Shown in pieces: positions 17,713 to 27,138 of a DNA stretch of 64,000 bases. How positions within the stretch are numbered: position 1 is the stretch's first letter; the number at the start of each line of letters is the position of its first letter. The notes under the pieces were generated by a model that saw only the letters and a program-made list of their open reading frames with translations, searched no databases and was not told where the DNA came from. Source of the DNA: Sphingomonas sp. GM_Shp_1 (lineage in GTDB: Bacteria > Pseudomonadota > Alphaproteobacteria > Sphingomonadales > Sphingomonadaceae); NCBI RefSeq assembly GCF_026540895.1, contig NZ_JALNUR010000017.1, positions 1 through 64,000 of the forward strand. Reading direction: 5' to 3'. The position numbers were made by a program, and so were the translations under genes.

Positions 17713-18611
17713 CAGAGCATCCGCCGCATCTGGGCCAGCACCGCCAGCCGCGCCGCGACCACCGCCAGCGCCACGAAGACCAGGGGCAAGGCGACCAGTA
17801 TCGCCACATCCCCAACGCCGAGCCGCATTCCGCCCAGCAATTCGGACTCCAGCGCCCCGATCTGGCGTGCGACGAGCAGGATGGCGCCGCCCGCGATCGT
17901 GCCGCCCACCACCGCGCCGATCCCGGCATCCAGCGCGATCCGCCGCTGGAACAGTCGGGCGACCTGCCGGTCGGTCGCGCCCAGCATGTGAATGACCTCG
18001 ATCGTCGCGTGATGCGCCTCCAGTCCGGCACGCGCCGCCAGCATGACCACGGCCGTCGTCGCGCCGAGCATCAGCAGGATGATCGCCCCTGCCAGCCAGG
18101 CCGCGGTGTCGAGCAATCGCCCGACCGGGCCCAGCCAGGTCGCATGGGCATCGACCCGCGCCGCCGGGCTGGCCCGCGTCACCGCCGCGTCGACGCGCGC
18201 GATGGCGGTCCCCGCATCGCTGGTCAGGTCGACATCGATCAGCGCGGGAACCGGCAGTCCGGCGGCCTCCGCATCCTTGCCCAGCCAGGGTTGCAGCATC
18301 CGCGCCAGATCGGCCTGCGGCACCGGCGTCGCCCGCGCGACATCGGGCAGGGTGCGCAGCACCGCCAGCACCCGCGCCGCCGCCGCATCGCGCCGCTGCG
18401 TCTCGCCCTCGACGATCTGGACGGTCAGCCGTCCCGCCATCTGCCGGTCGAGCGCGCCCGCCGCCCGCGCCGTCCCCAGCCCGGCCGCCCCGGCCAGCAG
18501 GGTGAGGAACAGCATGATCGCGATGACCCAGCTCATCACATGCGCGCCGCCGACATCGTCCAGCGCCCGCGCCTCCGCGCCCGTCGCCCGTGGCTTGCCG
18601 CCGCGCGTCAC
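17712..18611 (-). CDS. ftsX: Cell division protein FtsX
   Basis: Membrane half of the FtsEX complex that activates cell wall hydrolases at the septum. The 299-residue protein has a first membrane segment around residues 25-45, a periplasmic loop of about 110 residues and three further C-terminal membrane segments with IEVIHMLGATDRQVARLFQ between them, the FtsX hallmark. The start overlaps the ftsE stop by 4 bases. Confidence 0.92.
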   Translation of the reverse strand: MTRGGKPRATGAEARALDDVGGAHVMSWVIAIMLFLTLLAGAAGLGTARAAGALDRQMAGRLTVQIVEGETQRRDAAAARVLAVLRTLPDVARATPVPQADLARMLQPWLGKDAEAAGLPVPALIDVDLTSDAGTAIARVDAAVTRASPAARVDAHATWLGPVGRLLDTAAWLAGAIILLMLGATTAVVMLAARAGLEAHHATIEVIHMLGATDRQVARLFQRRIALDAGIGAVVGGTIAGGAILLVARQIGALESELLGGMRLGVGDVAILVALPLVFVALAVVAARLAVLAQMRRML

Positions 18612-19339
18612 AGGCCGCTCCGCACGATCGTCGAGGGGGGCGGCGGTGCCGGGGAGTCGGCTTCGGGCGGTTCGGGATCGACCAGCCGCCCGCCCTCCAG
18701 ATGCAGATGATGCGCCCCCGGCACCCGGTCGATCAGATGCCAGTCATGCGTCGCCATCACCACCGTCGTCCCCAGCCGGTGAAGCGAGTTGAAGAGGTGG
18801 ATCAGCCGCTCCGCCATGACCGGGTCGACATTGCCCGTCGGCTCGTCGGCGACCAGCAGTTCGGGCCGCGCGATCACGGCGCGGGCGATCGCCACCCGCT
18901 GCTGCTCCCCGCCCGACAGGGTCGCGGGGCGCGCGCCCGCGCGTTCCGACAGGCCGATCCAGGCCAGCATCTCGCGCACCGCGCGCGCGATCTCCGATTC
19001 GGCCATGCCCGCCACGCGCAGGGGCAGCGCAATATTGTCCGCCGCCGACAGATGCGGGATCAGGCGGAAATCCTGGAACACCACCCCGATCCGCCGCCGA
19101 AAGCCCGGCAGCCGGTCGCGCGGCAGGATCACCGCATCCTCGCCGAACAACCGGATGATTCCCCGACTGGGACGCTGCGACAGATATAAGAGCCGCAACA
19201 GCGAGGTCTTGCCCGCGCCGCTGGCCCCGGTGAGGAAGTAGAACTGCCCCAACCGCAACGTGAAACTGACGTCGCACAGGGTTTCCTCGCCCGCGCCATA
19301 GCGAAGGCCGACATTCTCGAACTGGACGATGTTCGCCAT
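18608..19339 (-). CDS. ftsE: Cell division ATP-binding protein FtsE
   Basis: ATPase partner of FtsX, 243 residues. Walker A is GASGAGKT, the signature [14 protein letters not shown], Walker [13 protein letters not shown], and the switch His is in MATHDW. The start [15 protein letters not shown] at 19339 fits the family. After the ATPase core comes a short proline-rich tail (residues about 225-243). Divergent from a zinc-ribbon membrane protein gene. Confidence 0.95.
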   Translation of the reverse strand: MANIVQFENVGLRYGAGEETLCDVSFTLRLGQFYFLTGASGAGKTSLLRLLYLSQRPSRGIIRLFGEDAVILPRDRLPGFRRRIGVVFQDFRLIPHLSAADNIALPLRVAGMAESEIARAVREMLAWIGLSERAGARPATLSGGEQQRVAIARAVIARPELLVADEPTGNVDPVMAERLIHLFNSLHRLGTTVVMATHDWHLIDRVPGAHHLHLEGGRLVDPEPPEADSPAPPPPSTIVRSGL

Positions 19340-19482
19340 GCTGGCATGGCCTTGGCATGGCCCGCCCCGCGCTTCAAGCTTGCCACGCATATGGGCGGCG
19401 TGCTTACTGGCCTTTCGGGGGGCCTGATCAGGATGGCCTGTCCGTCTGTCGATCCGTCCTGTCCGTTGAAGTGCCCGCCCGC

Positions 19483-20214
19483 ATGATCCTCGAATGTCCC
19501 GAGTGCCGCACCCGCTATCTGGTGCCCGACAGCGCGATCGGGCTGGAGGGGCGGACCGTGCGCTGCGCCAATTGCCGGCACAGCTGGTTCCAGTCGCCGC
19601 CCGAGCCCGAACTGCCCCCTCCCCCTGTCGCGACGCCCGCACAGGAAGACCTGTTTCCGGAGAGCGTCCCCGAAACGCCGCCGCCGCCCCCTCCATCGGT
19701 CGTCGTACCGCCCCCGGCCCCGCCGATCCTGTCGCAGGACGAGGCTGGGTTCGACGCCTTCGCGCATCGCCCGCCCTTCCGCGCGCGGCGCAACCCGGTG
19801 CGGCGCTGGACGATTGGCGCGATCGCGGCGGGCCTGTTGATGCTGATCGCGACGGCGGCGATCCTGTGGACCGGCATGCCGGGCATCGGCGGCTGGCTGG
19901 GCCTGGGCAGCACGGAGTCGGCGCTGGAACTCCGCTCCAACCCGATCGAACGGCGCGAATTGGAAAACGGCTCGGAACTGTTCGCCATCTCGGGTCAGAT
20001 CATCAACCCCTCGTCCACGCAGCAGCGGGTGCCGGATCTGCGCGCCGAGTTGAAGGATGCGCAGGGCCGCGTCGTCTTTTCCTGGGCGATCGCACCGCAG
20101 CAGCGGACCTTGGGGCCGGGTGCATCGATGGACTTCAACTCGGCCAAACTCGACGTGCCGCCCAGCTCCAAGCGGCTGGACCTGAGCTTTGCGGGCGAGG
20201 GCAGCGGGAACTGA
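19483..20214 (+). CDS. MJ0042-type zinc-ribbon membrane protein
   Basis: A 243-residue protein starting with a zinc ribbon ([12 protein letters not shown] ... RCANCRHSW, two CxxC pairs), then a long proline-rich linker (about residues 43-85), one membrane segment (about 112-130) and a C-terminal domain with [13 protein letters not shown], typical of DUF3426-like extracytoplasmic domains. This architecture is common in alphaproteobacteria beside ftsEX, but its function is not established. Confidence 0.85.
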   Translation: MILECPECRTRYLVPDSAIGLEGRTVRCANCRHSWFQSPPEPELPPPPVATPAQEDLFPESVPETPPPPPPSVVVPPPAPPILSQDEAGFDAFAHRPPFRARRNPVRRWTIGAIAAGLLMLIATAAILWTGMPGIGGWLGLGSTESALELRSNPIERRELENGSELFAISGQIINPSSTQQRVPDLRAELKDAQGRVVFSWAIAPQQRTLGPGASMDFNSAKLDVPPSSKRLDLSFAGEGSGN

Positions 20215-20270
20215 CGGGCTTCGTTCGGGCGGAACCGAGCGAGGGTTGCTCGGCGCTGTTTCCCCACCCC

Positions 20271-20300
20271 CGTTCCGCCTGAGCGTAGTCGAAGGCCACG
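20271..20300. repeat. REP-like unit (family A), single copy
   Basis: One diverged copy (CGTTCCGCCTGAGCGTAGTC...) of the family A unit at the 3' end of the MATE gene, in the 86-base convergent gap. Confidence 0.6.
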
Positions 20301-21656
20301 CTAACCCCGCAATCGCCGCGCGATGATCGCGAACCGCGCGCCGTGGAGCAGCGCGGCGATCAGCATGCCCACACCCGACGCGACGGCAAGCCCCTGCGCG
20401 CCCCAGCCATGCGCGACCAGCCACCATCCCGCGCCGCCGGTGACGATGAAATAGGCGATGATGCTGTTGATCCCCGCCGCCACCTGATCCCCCAGCGAGC
20501 GTAGCGCATAGACCAGCACCACCTGCACCCCGTCGAACAGGATGAACGGGGCCCAGATCAGCAGCATCGCAGCCGCCACGCCATGTGCATCGGCCTGGGC
20601 GGGGAACAGGCCGACCAGCGGCCCCGCCCCGACCAGCAGCGCCACGCCGCACGCCCCCATGGCCAGTGCGGCGAGCGTGACCGCCATCAGGGTGCGCGGA
20701 ATCGCCGCCGACGCCGTGCCTTCCCCCACCGCATTGCCCGCGCGCACCCCCGCCGCCGATCCCAGGCCGAGCGCCAGCGCGAAGGTGACGTTATGGACCG
20801 AGAAGACGATCTGGAACGCGTGTGCGGTCGCATCCCCCAGCCGGGTCGACAGCGCGATCAGGATGGCGAACCCGGCCAGTTCCAATCCCGAGGCGATGGC
20901 GGGGACGTAGCCGAACCGCGCCAGCTCCACCGCGCCCGCCAGGGTGGGGGCCCAGGCGGCGCGGTCCATCCGCCGCACGCCCCGCAGGGCGCCGCGCGGC
21001 AAAGTCATGGCGCTCGCCACCATCGCCACCGCGCCCAGCGCCGAGGCGATCACCGTCGCCAGCGCCGCGCCGACCGCACCGAGCGCCGGAAAGCCCAGCT
21101 CGCCGCCCGCCAGTGCCCAGGCCAGCACCGCGTTGATCGGCAGGATCGACAGATTGACCATCGTCACCCGGCGCGGGCGGCTGATCCCCTCCAGAAAGAA
21201 GCTCGCCGCGACCAGCACCAATTGGAACGGATAGCCCAGCGCCATCACCGCCACGACCCGCGCCCCCGGCTCGACCAGCGCGGGGGCGACCCCGATCCCG
21301 CGCAACAGGCTCGCCCCGCCCAGCCCCAGGATCAGCATCGCCGCGACGCCCAGAATCGATCCGAGCACCAGCCCGTCGCGCAGCGCCTGCCCCGTCGCGG
21401 GCAAGTCGCCCGCGCCATCGGCGCGCGAGGCGCGGACCAGCACGCCCGACAGCCAAGCCAGACCGGTGACGATCGCGACATAGGTCAGCGACCGGCTGGC
21501 CGAGAGCGCGGCGACCTCATGCTCGCCAACGCGGCCGACCACCACGACATCGGTGACGTGCAGGATGGTCCAGTTCAGGCTGGTCAGCATCACCGGCCAG
21601 GCCAGCCCGAGCAGACGGCGCGCCTCGGCACGATCGGGGCGGAGGATGGTCGTCAT
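20301..21656 (-). CDS. MATE family efflux transporter
   Basis: Inner-membrane multidrug or toxin exporter of 451 residues with about twelve hydrophobic segments forming two six-helix halves (second half beginning near residue 240, GYVPAIASGLELAGF). Family features include PVMLTSLNWTILHVTDVVVVG near the N-terminus and FDGVQVVLVYALRSLGDQ in the C-terminal half. Energised by Na+ or H+. Substrates cannot be predicted. Divergent from the tRNA-Leu gene. Confidence 0.9.
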   Translation of the reverse strand: MTTILRPDRAEARRLLGLAWPVMLTSLNWTILHVTDVVVVGRVGEHEVAALSASRSLTYVAIVTGLAWLSGVLVRASRADGAGDLPATGQALRDGLVLGSILGVAAMLILGLGGASLLRGIGVAPALVEPGARVVAVMALGYPFQLVLVAASFFLEGISRPRRVTMVNLSILPINAVLAWALAGGELGFPALGAVGAALATVIASALGAVAMVASAMTLPRGALRGVRRMDRAAWAPTLAGAVELARFGYVPAIASGLELAGFAILIALSTRLGDATAHAFQIVFSVHNVTFALALGLGSAAGVRAGNAVGEGTASAAIPRTLMAVTLAALAMGACGVALLVGAGPLVGLFPAQADAHGVAAAMLLIWAPFILFDGVQVVLVYALRSLGDQVAAGINSIIAYFIVTGGAGWWLVAHGWGAQGLAVASGVGMLIAALLHGARFAIIARRLRG

Positions 21657-21807
21657 CCCTCCTCCCTATGCCCGATGCGGGTCCGGCGAAAGTCATCGAT
21701 TATCGGCGAAGCCATGCGCGCGCACGAAAGCCATTGCGCTGCCCGTATCGCTTTGCTAGGGGCACCCGCCTACCAGCCCTCCGGCTTGCCGGTGGTGACT
21801 ATCGAGT

Positions 21808-21894
21808 GCGGTCGTGGCGGAATTGGTAGACGCGCAACGTTGAGGTCGTTGTGGCCGAAAGGCCGTGGAAGTTCGAGTCTTCTCGACCGCACCA
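21808..21894 (+). tRNA. tRNA-Leu (anticodon GAG)
   Basis: An 87-base gene with an encoded CCA end. The acceptor stem GCGGTCG pairs with CGACCGC, the D arm is GGCGGAATTGGTAGAC, the anticodon stem CAACG/CGTTG encloses loop TTGAGGT giving anticodon GAG, and there is a long variable arm (GTGGCCGAAAGGCCGT), as expected for a class II tRNA. The T arm is GTTCGAGTC. It reads CUC and CUU codons. Confidence 0.97.
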
Positions 21895-21980
21895 GATTTT
21901 TCCCGAACATCGTGAAATGGGCCAGCGGCCCGTTATGTCAGGCCCGCAAAAGCCAGGGTCAGACCGCCGTACCGTGGCAT

Positions 21981-22090
21981 TTCCTCCCCTCGCACCTCTC
22001 CGAGGGGAGAGGTTGCGCAGACTTGGCCTTTGCGGAAGCAAAGGCTTGGTCGAAGCTGGGTGAGGGATGAGCGCTCGAAGAGCGCGCCTT
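21981..22090. repeat. Partial copy of the CTCTCCCC/AAGCAAAGGCTTGGTCGAAG repeat (family C)
   Basis: This contains a CCTCTCCGAGGGGAGAGG hairpin, then GCGCAGACTTGGCCTTTGCG, a short GCAAAG hairpin region and AGCTGGGTGAGGG. The same string occurs inverted near 31488-31560. Part of the 522-base gap after tRNA-Leu, which contains only repeats and no gene that I can support. Confidence 0.7.
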
Positions 22091-22114
22091 CGGCTCGCTC
22101 GACTGCACGATCTC

Positions 22115-22341
22115 TATTCCTCCCCTGCAAGGAGTGGCAGGTGGATTGCCTCCCAGGCAATCCAGATCATGCTGGGGGCATGATCGACCTGCCACTGGGG
22201 ACCATGCGAAGCATGGTGGAGGGGTGTAACCCGCCGTGAATTTGGTCCGAGCTCGCCAATGGGGACACCCCTCCGTCAGGCCTTCGGCCTGCCACCTCCC
22301 CTTCCAGGGGAGGAATTAGAGTGAATGTCGATCGGCCCTGA
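22115..22341. repeat. Mosaic palindromic element (family B) with nested cruciform insert
   Basis: Begins TTCCTCCCCTGCAAGG and ends GAATGTCGATCGGCC (22322-22336). Inside, at 22135-22196, arms AGTGGCAGGT and ACCTGCCACT enclose two perfect hairpins, GGATTGCC-tccca-GGCAATCC and GATCATGC-tgggg-GCATGATC. CCATGC-gaa-GCATGG and CAGGCC-ttc-GGCCTG hairpins follow. Confidence 0.85.
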
Positions 22342-22416
22342 CTCTCTCGCCCCCCTGTTCAGAGGAGAGGAAGAAGGCCGAGAGGCGTATGCTTACTCCC
22401 TTCGCCTCACCTCACC

Positions 22417-23007
22417 TCACCGCGCGGCGACGATCGCCGCCAGTGTATCGATTGGCAGGGGCGAGACGAAGCGGAAGCCGAAGCGGCCGTCCTTCACCCA
22501 GCAGATCGTACCGAACAGCGCCGTCCCCATCGGGCGGATGACGATATGCCCCGCCAGCCCCGGCTGAACCAGATCGTCGGCGACCAGCTTGGCACCGCCG
22601 GCGGAGACATCGATCAACTCGCTGGCGAATTTCCGGTCGCCCAGCCGCACTTCGGCGGCCAGCGTCACTGGGAAGCGCGGCGGGCGGGGGATCGTCCCGT
22701 CCTCATTCTCCGATGAGAAGATGTTCTGATAGGGCTGGGGCGCATCGAACTGCACGCCCGCCTTCTTGCCGCGCACCCAGCGGACCGTGCCGGAGACGGG
22801 CGGCAGGCCGCGCACCTCGATGCGGATCGCCTCGCCCACCACGGGCACGTCGACGAATCGCGCCATCAGTCCGTTGGCCGAAATATTATGGACCAGGCAG
22901 ACGCCGGGTACGTCGCCGCACACCTTACCCAGAAGAAGGACGGCCGAATGCCGCTGGCCCGACCGACGTTCAGCCGACGTGCTCTGCTGCTGTTCGATCT
23001 GTTCCAT
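22417..23007 (-). CDS. Tandem PilZ-domain protein
   Basis: A soluble protein of 196 residues with two PilZ-like domains. The first (about residues 10-95) has RSGQR, matching RxxxR, and NISANG, matching (D/N)xSxxG, the c-di-GMP binding pair. The second (about 110-190) keeps DVSAGG but has only RPPR, so it may not bind. It probably senses c-di-GMP to change motility, adhesion or polysaccharide production. ATG 23007 is favoured because AAGGA lies 6 bases before it; ATGs at 23013 and 23025 are possible. Confidence 0.85.
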   Translation of the reverse strand: MEQIEQQQSTSAERRSGQRHSAVLLLGKVCGDVPGVCLVHNISANGLMARFVDVPVVGEAIRIEVRGLPPVSGTVRWVRGKKAGVQFDAPQPYQNIFSSENEDGTIPRPPRFPVTLAAEVRLGDRKFASELIDVSAGGAKLVADDLVQPGLAGHIVIRPMGTALFGTICWVKDGRFGFRFVSPLPIDTLAAIVAAR

Positions 23008-23193
23008 GCCCATCCTTTCCGCCAATTACGCCCCCTGACGGAATTCGGCTTCGCTTCTTCTATTAGCGTATCACGGACAAAAAATTAACAGCTTTGCGGG
23101 GCCATGCCGATCTTTGGTTCATCACGCCGCAATATCGGGTCGGGCATCCCGCTTGTGGTCATGGTCAAAGCCCTGTAATTCGCGAGCCGTCCC

Positions 23194-25410
23194 ATGCCTC
23201 GCGCGTCGTCTTCCCGGTCACCCCGGCCCCGCTCCTCCAAGCCCCGCTCTCCCTGGCGGCGCCGGATCGTCGTAACCCTGCAGATCCTGATCGGCCTGGC
23301 CGTGCTGGCGGTCGGCGCGCTGGCCGTCGCGGTCTTCGTCGCCAAGTCGCAATTGCCCAGTTTCGAGGAGCTCAAGTCCTCGCCCAACGGCCAGATGATC
23401 CGCGTCCATGCCGCCGACGGCACGGTGATCGTGTCGCTCGGGCCGAGCTATGGCGAGTGGCTGCCCTATGAGCGTATTCCGGAGGTGATGCGCGACGCCA
23501 CCGTCGCGGTCGAGGATCGCCGGTTCCGCCAGCATCCCGGCGTCGATCCGATCGGCATCGCCCGCTCGGTCGAGGTGCGGCTGGAAAAGGGACGCTGGAA
23601 ACAGGGCGGCTCGACCATCACCCAGCAGATCACCCGCACGATCTTCCTGAACAACCAGAAGAAGTTCGGACGCAAGATCCGTGAAGGGATCCTGGCGCTG
23701 GCGATGGAGCTGAAATTCTCGAAGAACCAGATTCTCGAACTCTATCTGAACAAGGTCTATTATGGCGGCGGCGCCTATGGCATCGATGCCGCGAGCCGCA
23801 AATTCTTCGGCCATGGTGCGGATCATCTCAGCCTGTCCGAGGCGGCGGTGATCGCCGGGCTGGTCAAGGCGCCGTCCAACTATTCCCCGACCGCCGATGC
23901 CGAGGCCGCCGTGGGCCGTGCGGGCGTGGTCATCAGCCAGATGGAGCGCAACGGCTTCATCACCGCGTCCCAGGCCGCCCAGGCCGATCCGCAGGCCCTG
24001 AAGCTTGCGCCCGAACCCAAGCAGAATTCGGTCCGCTATTTCACCGACTGGGCGCTGCCCCAGCTCGACACGCTGATCGACGAGCAGACCGCGCCGCTCG
24101 ACGTGTGGACGACGCTCGACCTCAATATGCAGCGTGCCGCCGATGCCGCGATCCGCGCCAACGCGCCTGCGGGGACGCAGGGCGCACTGGTCAGCCTGGA
24201 CCGCGACGGGGCGGTGCGCGCGATGGTGGGGGGCAAGGATTATGTCTCCACCAACTATAACCGCGCGGTGACGGCGGTCCGCCAGCCGGGCTCGGCGTTC
24301 AAGCTGTTCGTCTATCTCGCCGCGCTGGAGGCCGGGCACAAGCCCGAGGATCAGGTGGTCGACGAGCCCGTCACCATCGACGGATGGTCCCCGCGCAACG
24401 ATTCGCGCCGCAATTCGGGCAGCGTCTCGCTCCGTACCGCCTTTGCCTATTCGCTGAACACCGTCGCGGCCAAGCTGGGCCAGGAGGTCGGGTTCCAGAC
24501 GGTCGCCGACATGGCGCGCCGATTCGGCATCACGACGCCGGTCAACACCCACCCCTCGATGGTGCTGGGCACGTCGGAGGTGCGGGTGATCGACATGACC
24601 AGCGCCTTCGCCAGCGTCGCGAACAAGGGGGTGAAGGTCACCCCCTATGGCATCACCAAGGTCATGGCGAACGGCCAGACCATCTACACGCACGAGGTGG
24701 ATCGCAGCCATGTGCTGGTCGCGCCCTTCGTCGCCGCCGAGATGACCGACCTGCTCCAGACCGCGGTCAACACCGGCACCGGTCGCGCCGCGCAGATCGG
24801 TCGCCCGGTCGCGGGCAAGACCGGCACGACGACCAGTCTGAAGGACGGCTGGTTCCTGGGCTTCTCCAGCGGGATCACCACCGGCGTGTGGATGGGCCGC
24901 GACAATGCCAAGCCGGTCGCGGGGCTGCACGGGGGAAGCGCCCCCGCCAAGGCCTTCGCCGACTATATGCGCGTCGCCACCGCCAACCGTCCGATCGAAC
25001 AGTTCGATACCCAGGTGACCCTGCCCGACTGGCAGCTGGAGCCCGATGAAGAGAGCTATTTCGGTCAGCCCGACAATGGCGTGGCCGGGGTCGATGCCGA
25101 TGGCAATCCCCTGCCCCCTCCGGTCGCCGGAGATACGCAGGAAGGCGACGAGACGATGGAAATCCCCACCCGCCGCGACCCCGGTGCACCCGTCCCGATC
25201 CAACAGCCGCAACCGGGCGCACCCGTGCCGTCGCAACCCTCGGGTCAGCCGCCCGCACAAGCCCCCGCCCCGCAACAGCGGCTGGATCAGGCATGGATCG
25301 ACCGGGTGACCGGGCGCGGCAATGGCGGGGCTGCGCGCGAGGGGCGGGCCAATCCCAACCCGCCGCGCGGTTCAACCCGCGATCGTCAGGACGACCGTCC
25401 GAACCAGTGA
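23194..25410 (+). CDS. Class A penicillin-binding protein (PBP1A family)
   Basis: Bifunctional peptidoglycan synthase of 738 residues: a short basic cytoplasmic tail, one membrane helix (about 25-50), a GT51 glycosyltransferase domain (VAVEDRRFRQHPGVD with the catalytic Glu; QGGSTITQQ; LELYLNKVYYG) and a transpeptidase domain (SAFK with the active Ser, SLN, KTGTT). The last about 90 residues are proline and glutamine rich and probably disordered. The end overlaps the convergent YgjP-like gene by 25 bases. Confidence 0.95.
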   Translation: MPRASSSRSPRPRSSKPRSPWRRRIVVTLQILIGLAVLAVGALAVAVFVAKSQLPSFEELKSSPNGQMIRVHAADGTVIVSLGPSYGEWLPYERIPEVMRDATVAVEDRRFRQHPGVDPIGIARSVEVRLEKGRWKQGGSTITQQITRTIFLNNQKKFGRKIREGILALAMELKFSKNQILELYLNKVYYGGGAYGIDAASRKFFGHGADHLSLSEAAVIAGLVKAPSNYSPTADAEAAVGRAGVVISQMERNGFITASQAAQADPQALKLAPEPKQNSVRYFTDWALPQLDTLIDEQTAPLDVWTTLDLNMQRAADAAIRANAPAGTQGALVSLDRDGAVRAMVGGKDYVSTNYNRAVTAVRQPGSAFKLFVYLAALEAGHKPEDQVVDEPVTIDGWSPRNDSRRNSGSVSLRTAFAYSLNTVAAKLGQEVGFQTVADMARRFGITTPVNTHPSMVLGTSEVRVIDMTSAFASVANKGVKVTPYGITKVMANGQTIYTHEVDRSHVLVAPFVAAEMTDLLQTAVNTGTGRAAQIGRPVAGKTGTTTSLKDGWFLGFSSGITTGVWMGRDNAKPVAGLHGGSAPAKAFADYMRVATANRPIEQFDTQVTLPDWQLEPDEESYFGQPDNGVAGVDADGNPLPPPVAGDTQEGDETMEIPTRRDPGAPVPIQQPQPGAPVPSQPSGQPPAQAPAPQQRLDQAWIDRVTGRGNGGAAREGRANPNPPRGSTRDRQDDRPNQ

Positions 25411-26054
25411 AGCCCCGCGCCGTGCCGCCGCAACCAGGCGGTGGCCGGCGCCGGATCCTCGCCCAGCAATTCGGCGACCAGCGCGTGGAAAACGGGCGCG
25501 TGGTTCATATGGACGCGGTGCGCGACCTCATGCGCGACGGTGGCGCGGCGGACGAAATCGGGCGCCAGGATCAACCGCCAGCTATAGCGGATCGCGCCCG
25601 TGGAGGCACAGCTTCCCCAGCGCGCCTTGGGGTCGGCGACGCTGACCTTGGTCACGGTGACACCCGCCGCCCGCGCGACCTCCGCCGTCTCGCGCGCCAG
25701 CACCTCCAGCGCCTGTCGCTTCAACCATGCCTCGACCCGGCGGCCCAGCGTCTCGATCGGGCCGGAGGCGCATAGCCGGTTCCCCTCGCGCTGGATGACG
25801 CGGGCCCGCCCCTCCCGCCATTCCAGCGTCAGCGTCACGTCGCCGAACGGGATCGTCGCGCCGGGCACGAAGGGACGCGGGTTTGGCAGGCGGGCGCGCT
25901 GCTCGGCGATCCAGTCCTTTTTCTCCTCGGCCCAGGCGAGCGCGGATTTCAGCCCCGCCCGGCGCGGCACGATCAGCCGCGCGGTCCCGGTGGCGGGATC
26001 GACGCTGAGGCGGATGGTCTTGGCGGTCGGGTGACGGACGACCTCGTCGATCAC
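25386..26054 (-). CDS. YgjP-like (DUF45) zinc metallopeptidase
   Basis: A 222-residue protein with the zinc motif HEVAH followed by HAPVFHALV, and KARWGSCASTGAIRYSWRL, the conserved block of the YgjP/WSS-like SprT-fold family. Relatives may cleave DNA-protein crosslinks or act as chaperone-like proteases, but the bacterial role is unsettled. Its start overlaps the downstream end of ycgN by 4 bases. The 3' end overlaps the PBP1A gene on the other strand. Confidence 0.9.
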   Translation of the reverse strand: MIDEVVRHPTAKTIRLSVDPATGTARLIVPRRAGLKSALAWAEEKKDWIAEQRARLPNPRPFVPGATIPFGDVTLTLEWREGRARVIQREGNRLCASGPIETLGRRVEAWLKRQALEVLARETAEVARAAGVTVTKVSVADPKARWGSCASTGAIRYSWRLILAPDFVRRATVAHEVAHRVHMNHAPVFHALVAELLGEDPAPATAWLRRHGAGLHWFGRSS

Positions 26055-26479
26055 AATTCGCGGTCCACGATGTGATTCTCGAAATCCCCGGCATCGTCCT
26101 CGCTGATCGTCCAGCCGCGCACCGACTGGCCCGCGCGATGCACCGCCTCGCGGTCACCGCAGACCAGATAATGCCATTCGGGCAGCGGTTCGTTCGCCGC
26201 GCGCAGGCGATAGGCGCAGGTGGTCGGCAACCAGTCGATCGAGCGGACATTGCCCATGGTCAGCCGCACGCATTCGCTGACATAGGCGCGGCGATGGCGA
26301 TAGTTGGAGCATTGCCCGCTCCGCCGGTCGAGCAGGCGGCAGGCGACGTTGGTCGCGACCAGCTCGCCCGTCTCCTCATCCTCCAGCTTGTGGATGCAGC
26401 ATTTGCCGCAACCGTCGCACAAGGCCTCCCATTGCGCGCGGTCGAGGCTCTCGATCGGCTTTTCCCAGAAGCGCTCCAT
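26051..26479 (-). CDS. YcgN/UPF0260 family cysteine-cluster protein
   Basis: A 142-residue protein with CDGCGKCC at about residues 22-29 plus further conserved cysteines (VACRLLD, QCSNY, ECVRL, TTCAYRL, VCGD), likely a metal or iron-sulfur cluster ligand set as in the CxxCxxCC superfamily. Function unknown. ATG 26479 overlaps the sco1 stop (TGATG) and gives the normal MERFWEKPIESL start; ATG 26491 is an alternative. Confidence 0.9.
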   Translation of the reverse strand: MERFWEKPIESLDRAQWEALCDGCGKCCIHKLEDEETGELVATNVACRLLDRRSGQCSNYRHRRAYVSECVRLTMGNVRSIDWLPTTCAYRLRAANEPLPEWHYLVCGDREAVHRAGQSVRGWTISEDDAGDFENHIVDREL

Positions 26480-27069
26480 CACCGGACCCATTGGTCCAGC
26501 GTGGCGGCGACCGCCTGCGGCCCCTCGTCCGACGGCAGCAAAGCCATCGGCTTGCCGTCCGGGTCCATCAGATAGGCCTGCTTGCTATGGTTCATCAGAT
26601 AGCCGCCGCCGGGCGACGGATCGCCTTTCTGCGCCACGATGGCATAGGCCTTTTCTACCGCCGCGATCTGCGCCTCGGTACCGGTCAGCCCGACGAAGCG
26701 CGGGTGGAAGGTGGTGGCGAAGCGGCCGACCACTTCGCGCGTGTCGCGCGCGGGATCGACGGTGACGAAGATCGGCACGATCCGCGCCGCCTTTTCGGGT
26801 GCGCTCTTTTCCAGCAGCTTCAGCCCCGCGCCGATCGCCTGCATGTCGGTGGGGCAGACATCGGGGCAGAAGCTGTAGCCGAAATACATGATGCGATACC
26901 GCCCGGCGAAGTCGCGGTCGGTGACGGTGCGGCCATCGGCGGCGGTCAGGCGGAACGGTCCGCCGATCTTCGCCCCCACCAGCGGCGGCTCCGCCTCCGG
27001 CTGGGGGGAGCCGCAACCGGCCAGCATCAGGGCCAGCGGCAGCAGGGCGGACGGGAATATTCGGGTCAT
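26479..27069 (-). CDS. Sco1/SenC family copper-binding lipoprotein
   Basis: A 196-residue membrane-anchored thioredoxin-fold protein that helps deliver copper to cytochrome c oxidase. The lipobox LMLAGC makes it a lipoprotein. The copper ligands are the two cysteines of FCPDVCPT and the histidine in MNHSKQAYL. ATG 27069 is chosen because it places the signal peptide at the N-terminus. It heads a three-gene minus-strand run with ycgN and the YgjP-like gene. Confidence 0.93.
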   Translation of the reverse strand: MTRIFPSALLPLALMLAGCGSPQPEAEPPLVGAKIGGPFRLTAADGRTVTDRDFAGRYRIMYFGYSFCPDVCPTDMQAIGAGLKLLEKSAPEKAARIVPIFVTVDPARDTREVVGRFATTFHPRFVGLTGTEAQIAAVEKAYAIVAQKGDPSPGGGYLMNHSKQAYLMDPDGKPMALLPSDEGPQAVAATLDQWVR

Positions 27070-27138
27070 GACGTCGACAGCCTTGCTGTGATAAATCGCC
27101 GGTTGCAAGCCATGCTCCATTGCTCAGGATCACCTTTC

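Noticed and set aside
23218..25275. 685-codon open frame antisense to the PBP1A gene
   Set aside because: The same composition artefact; the plus-strand frame has all GT51 and transpeptidase motifs.
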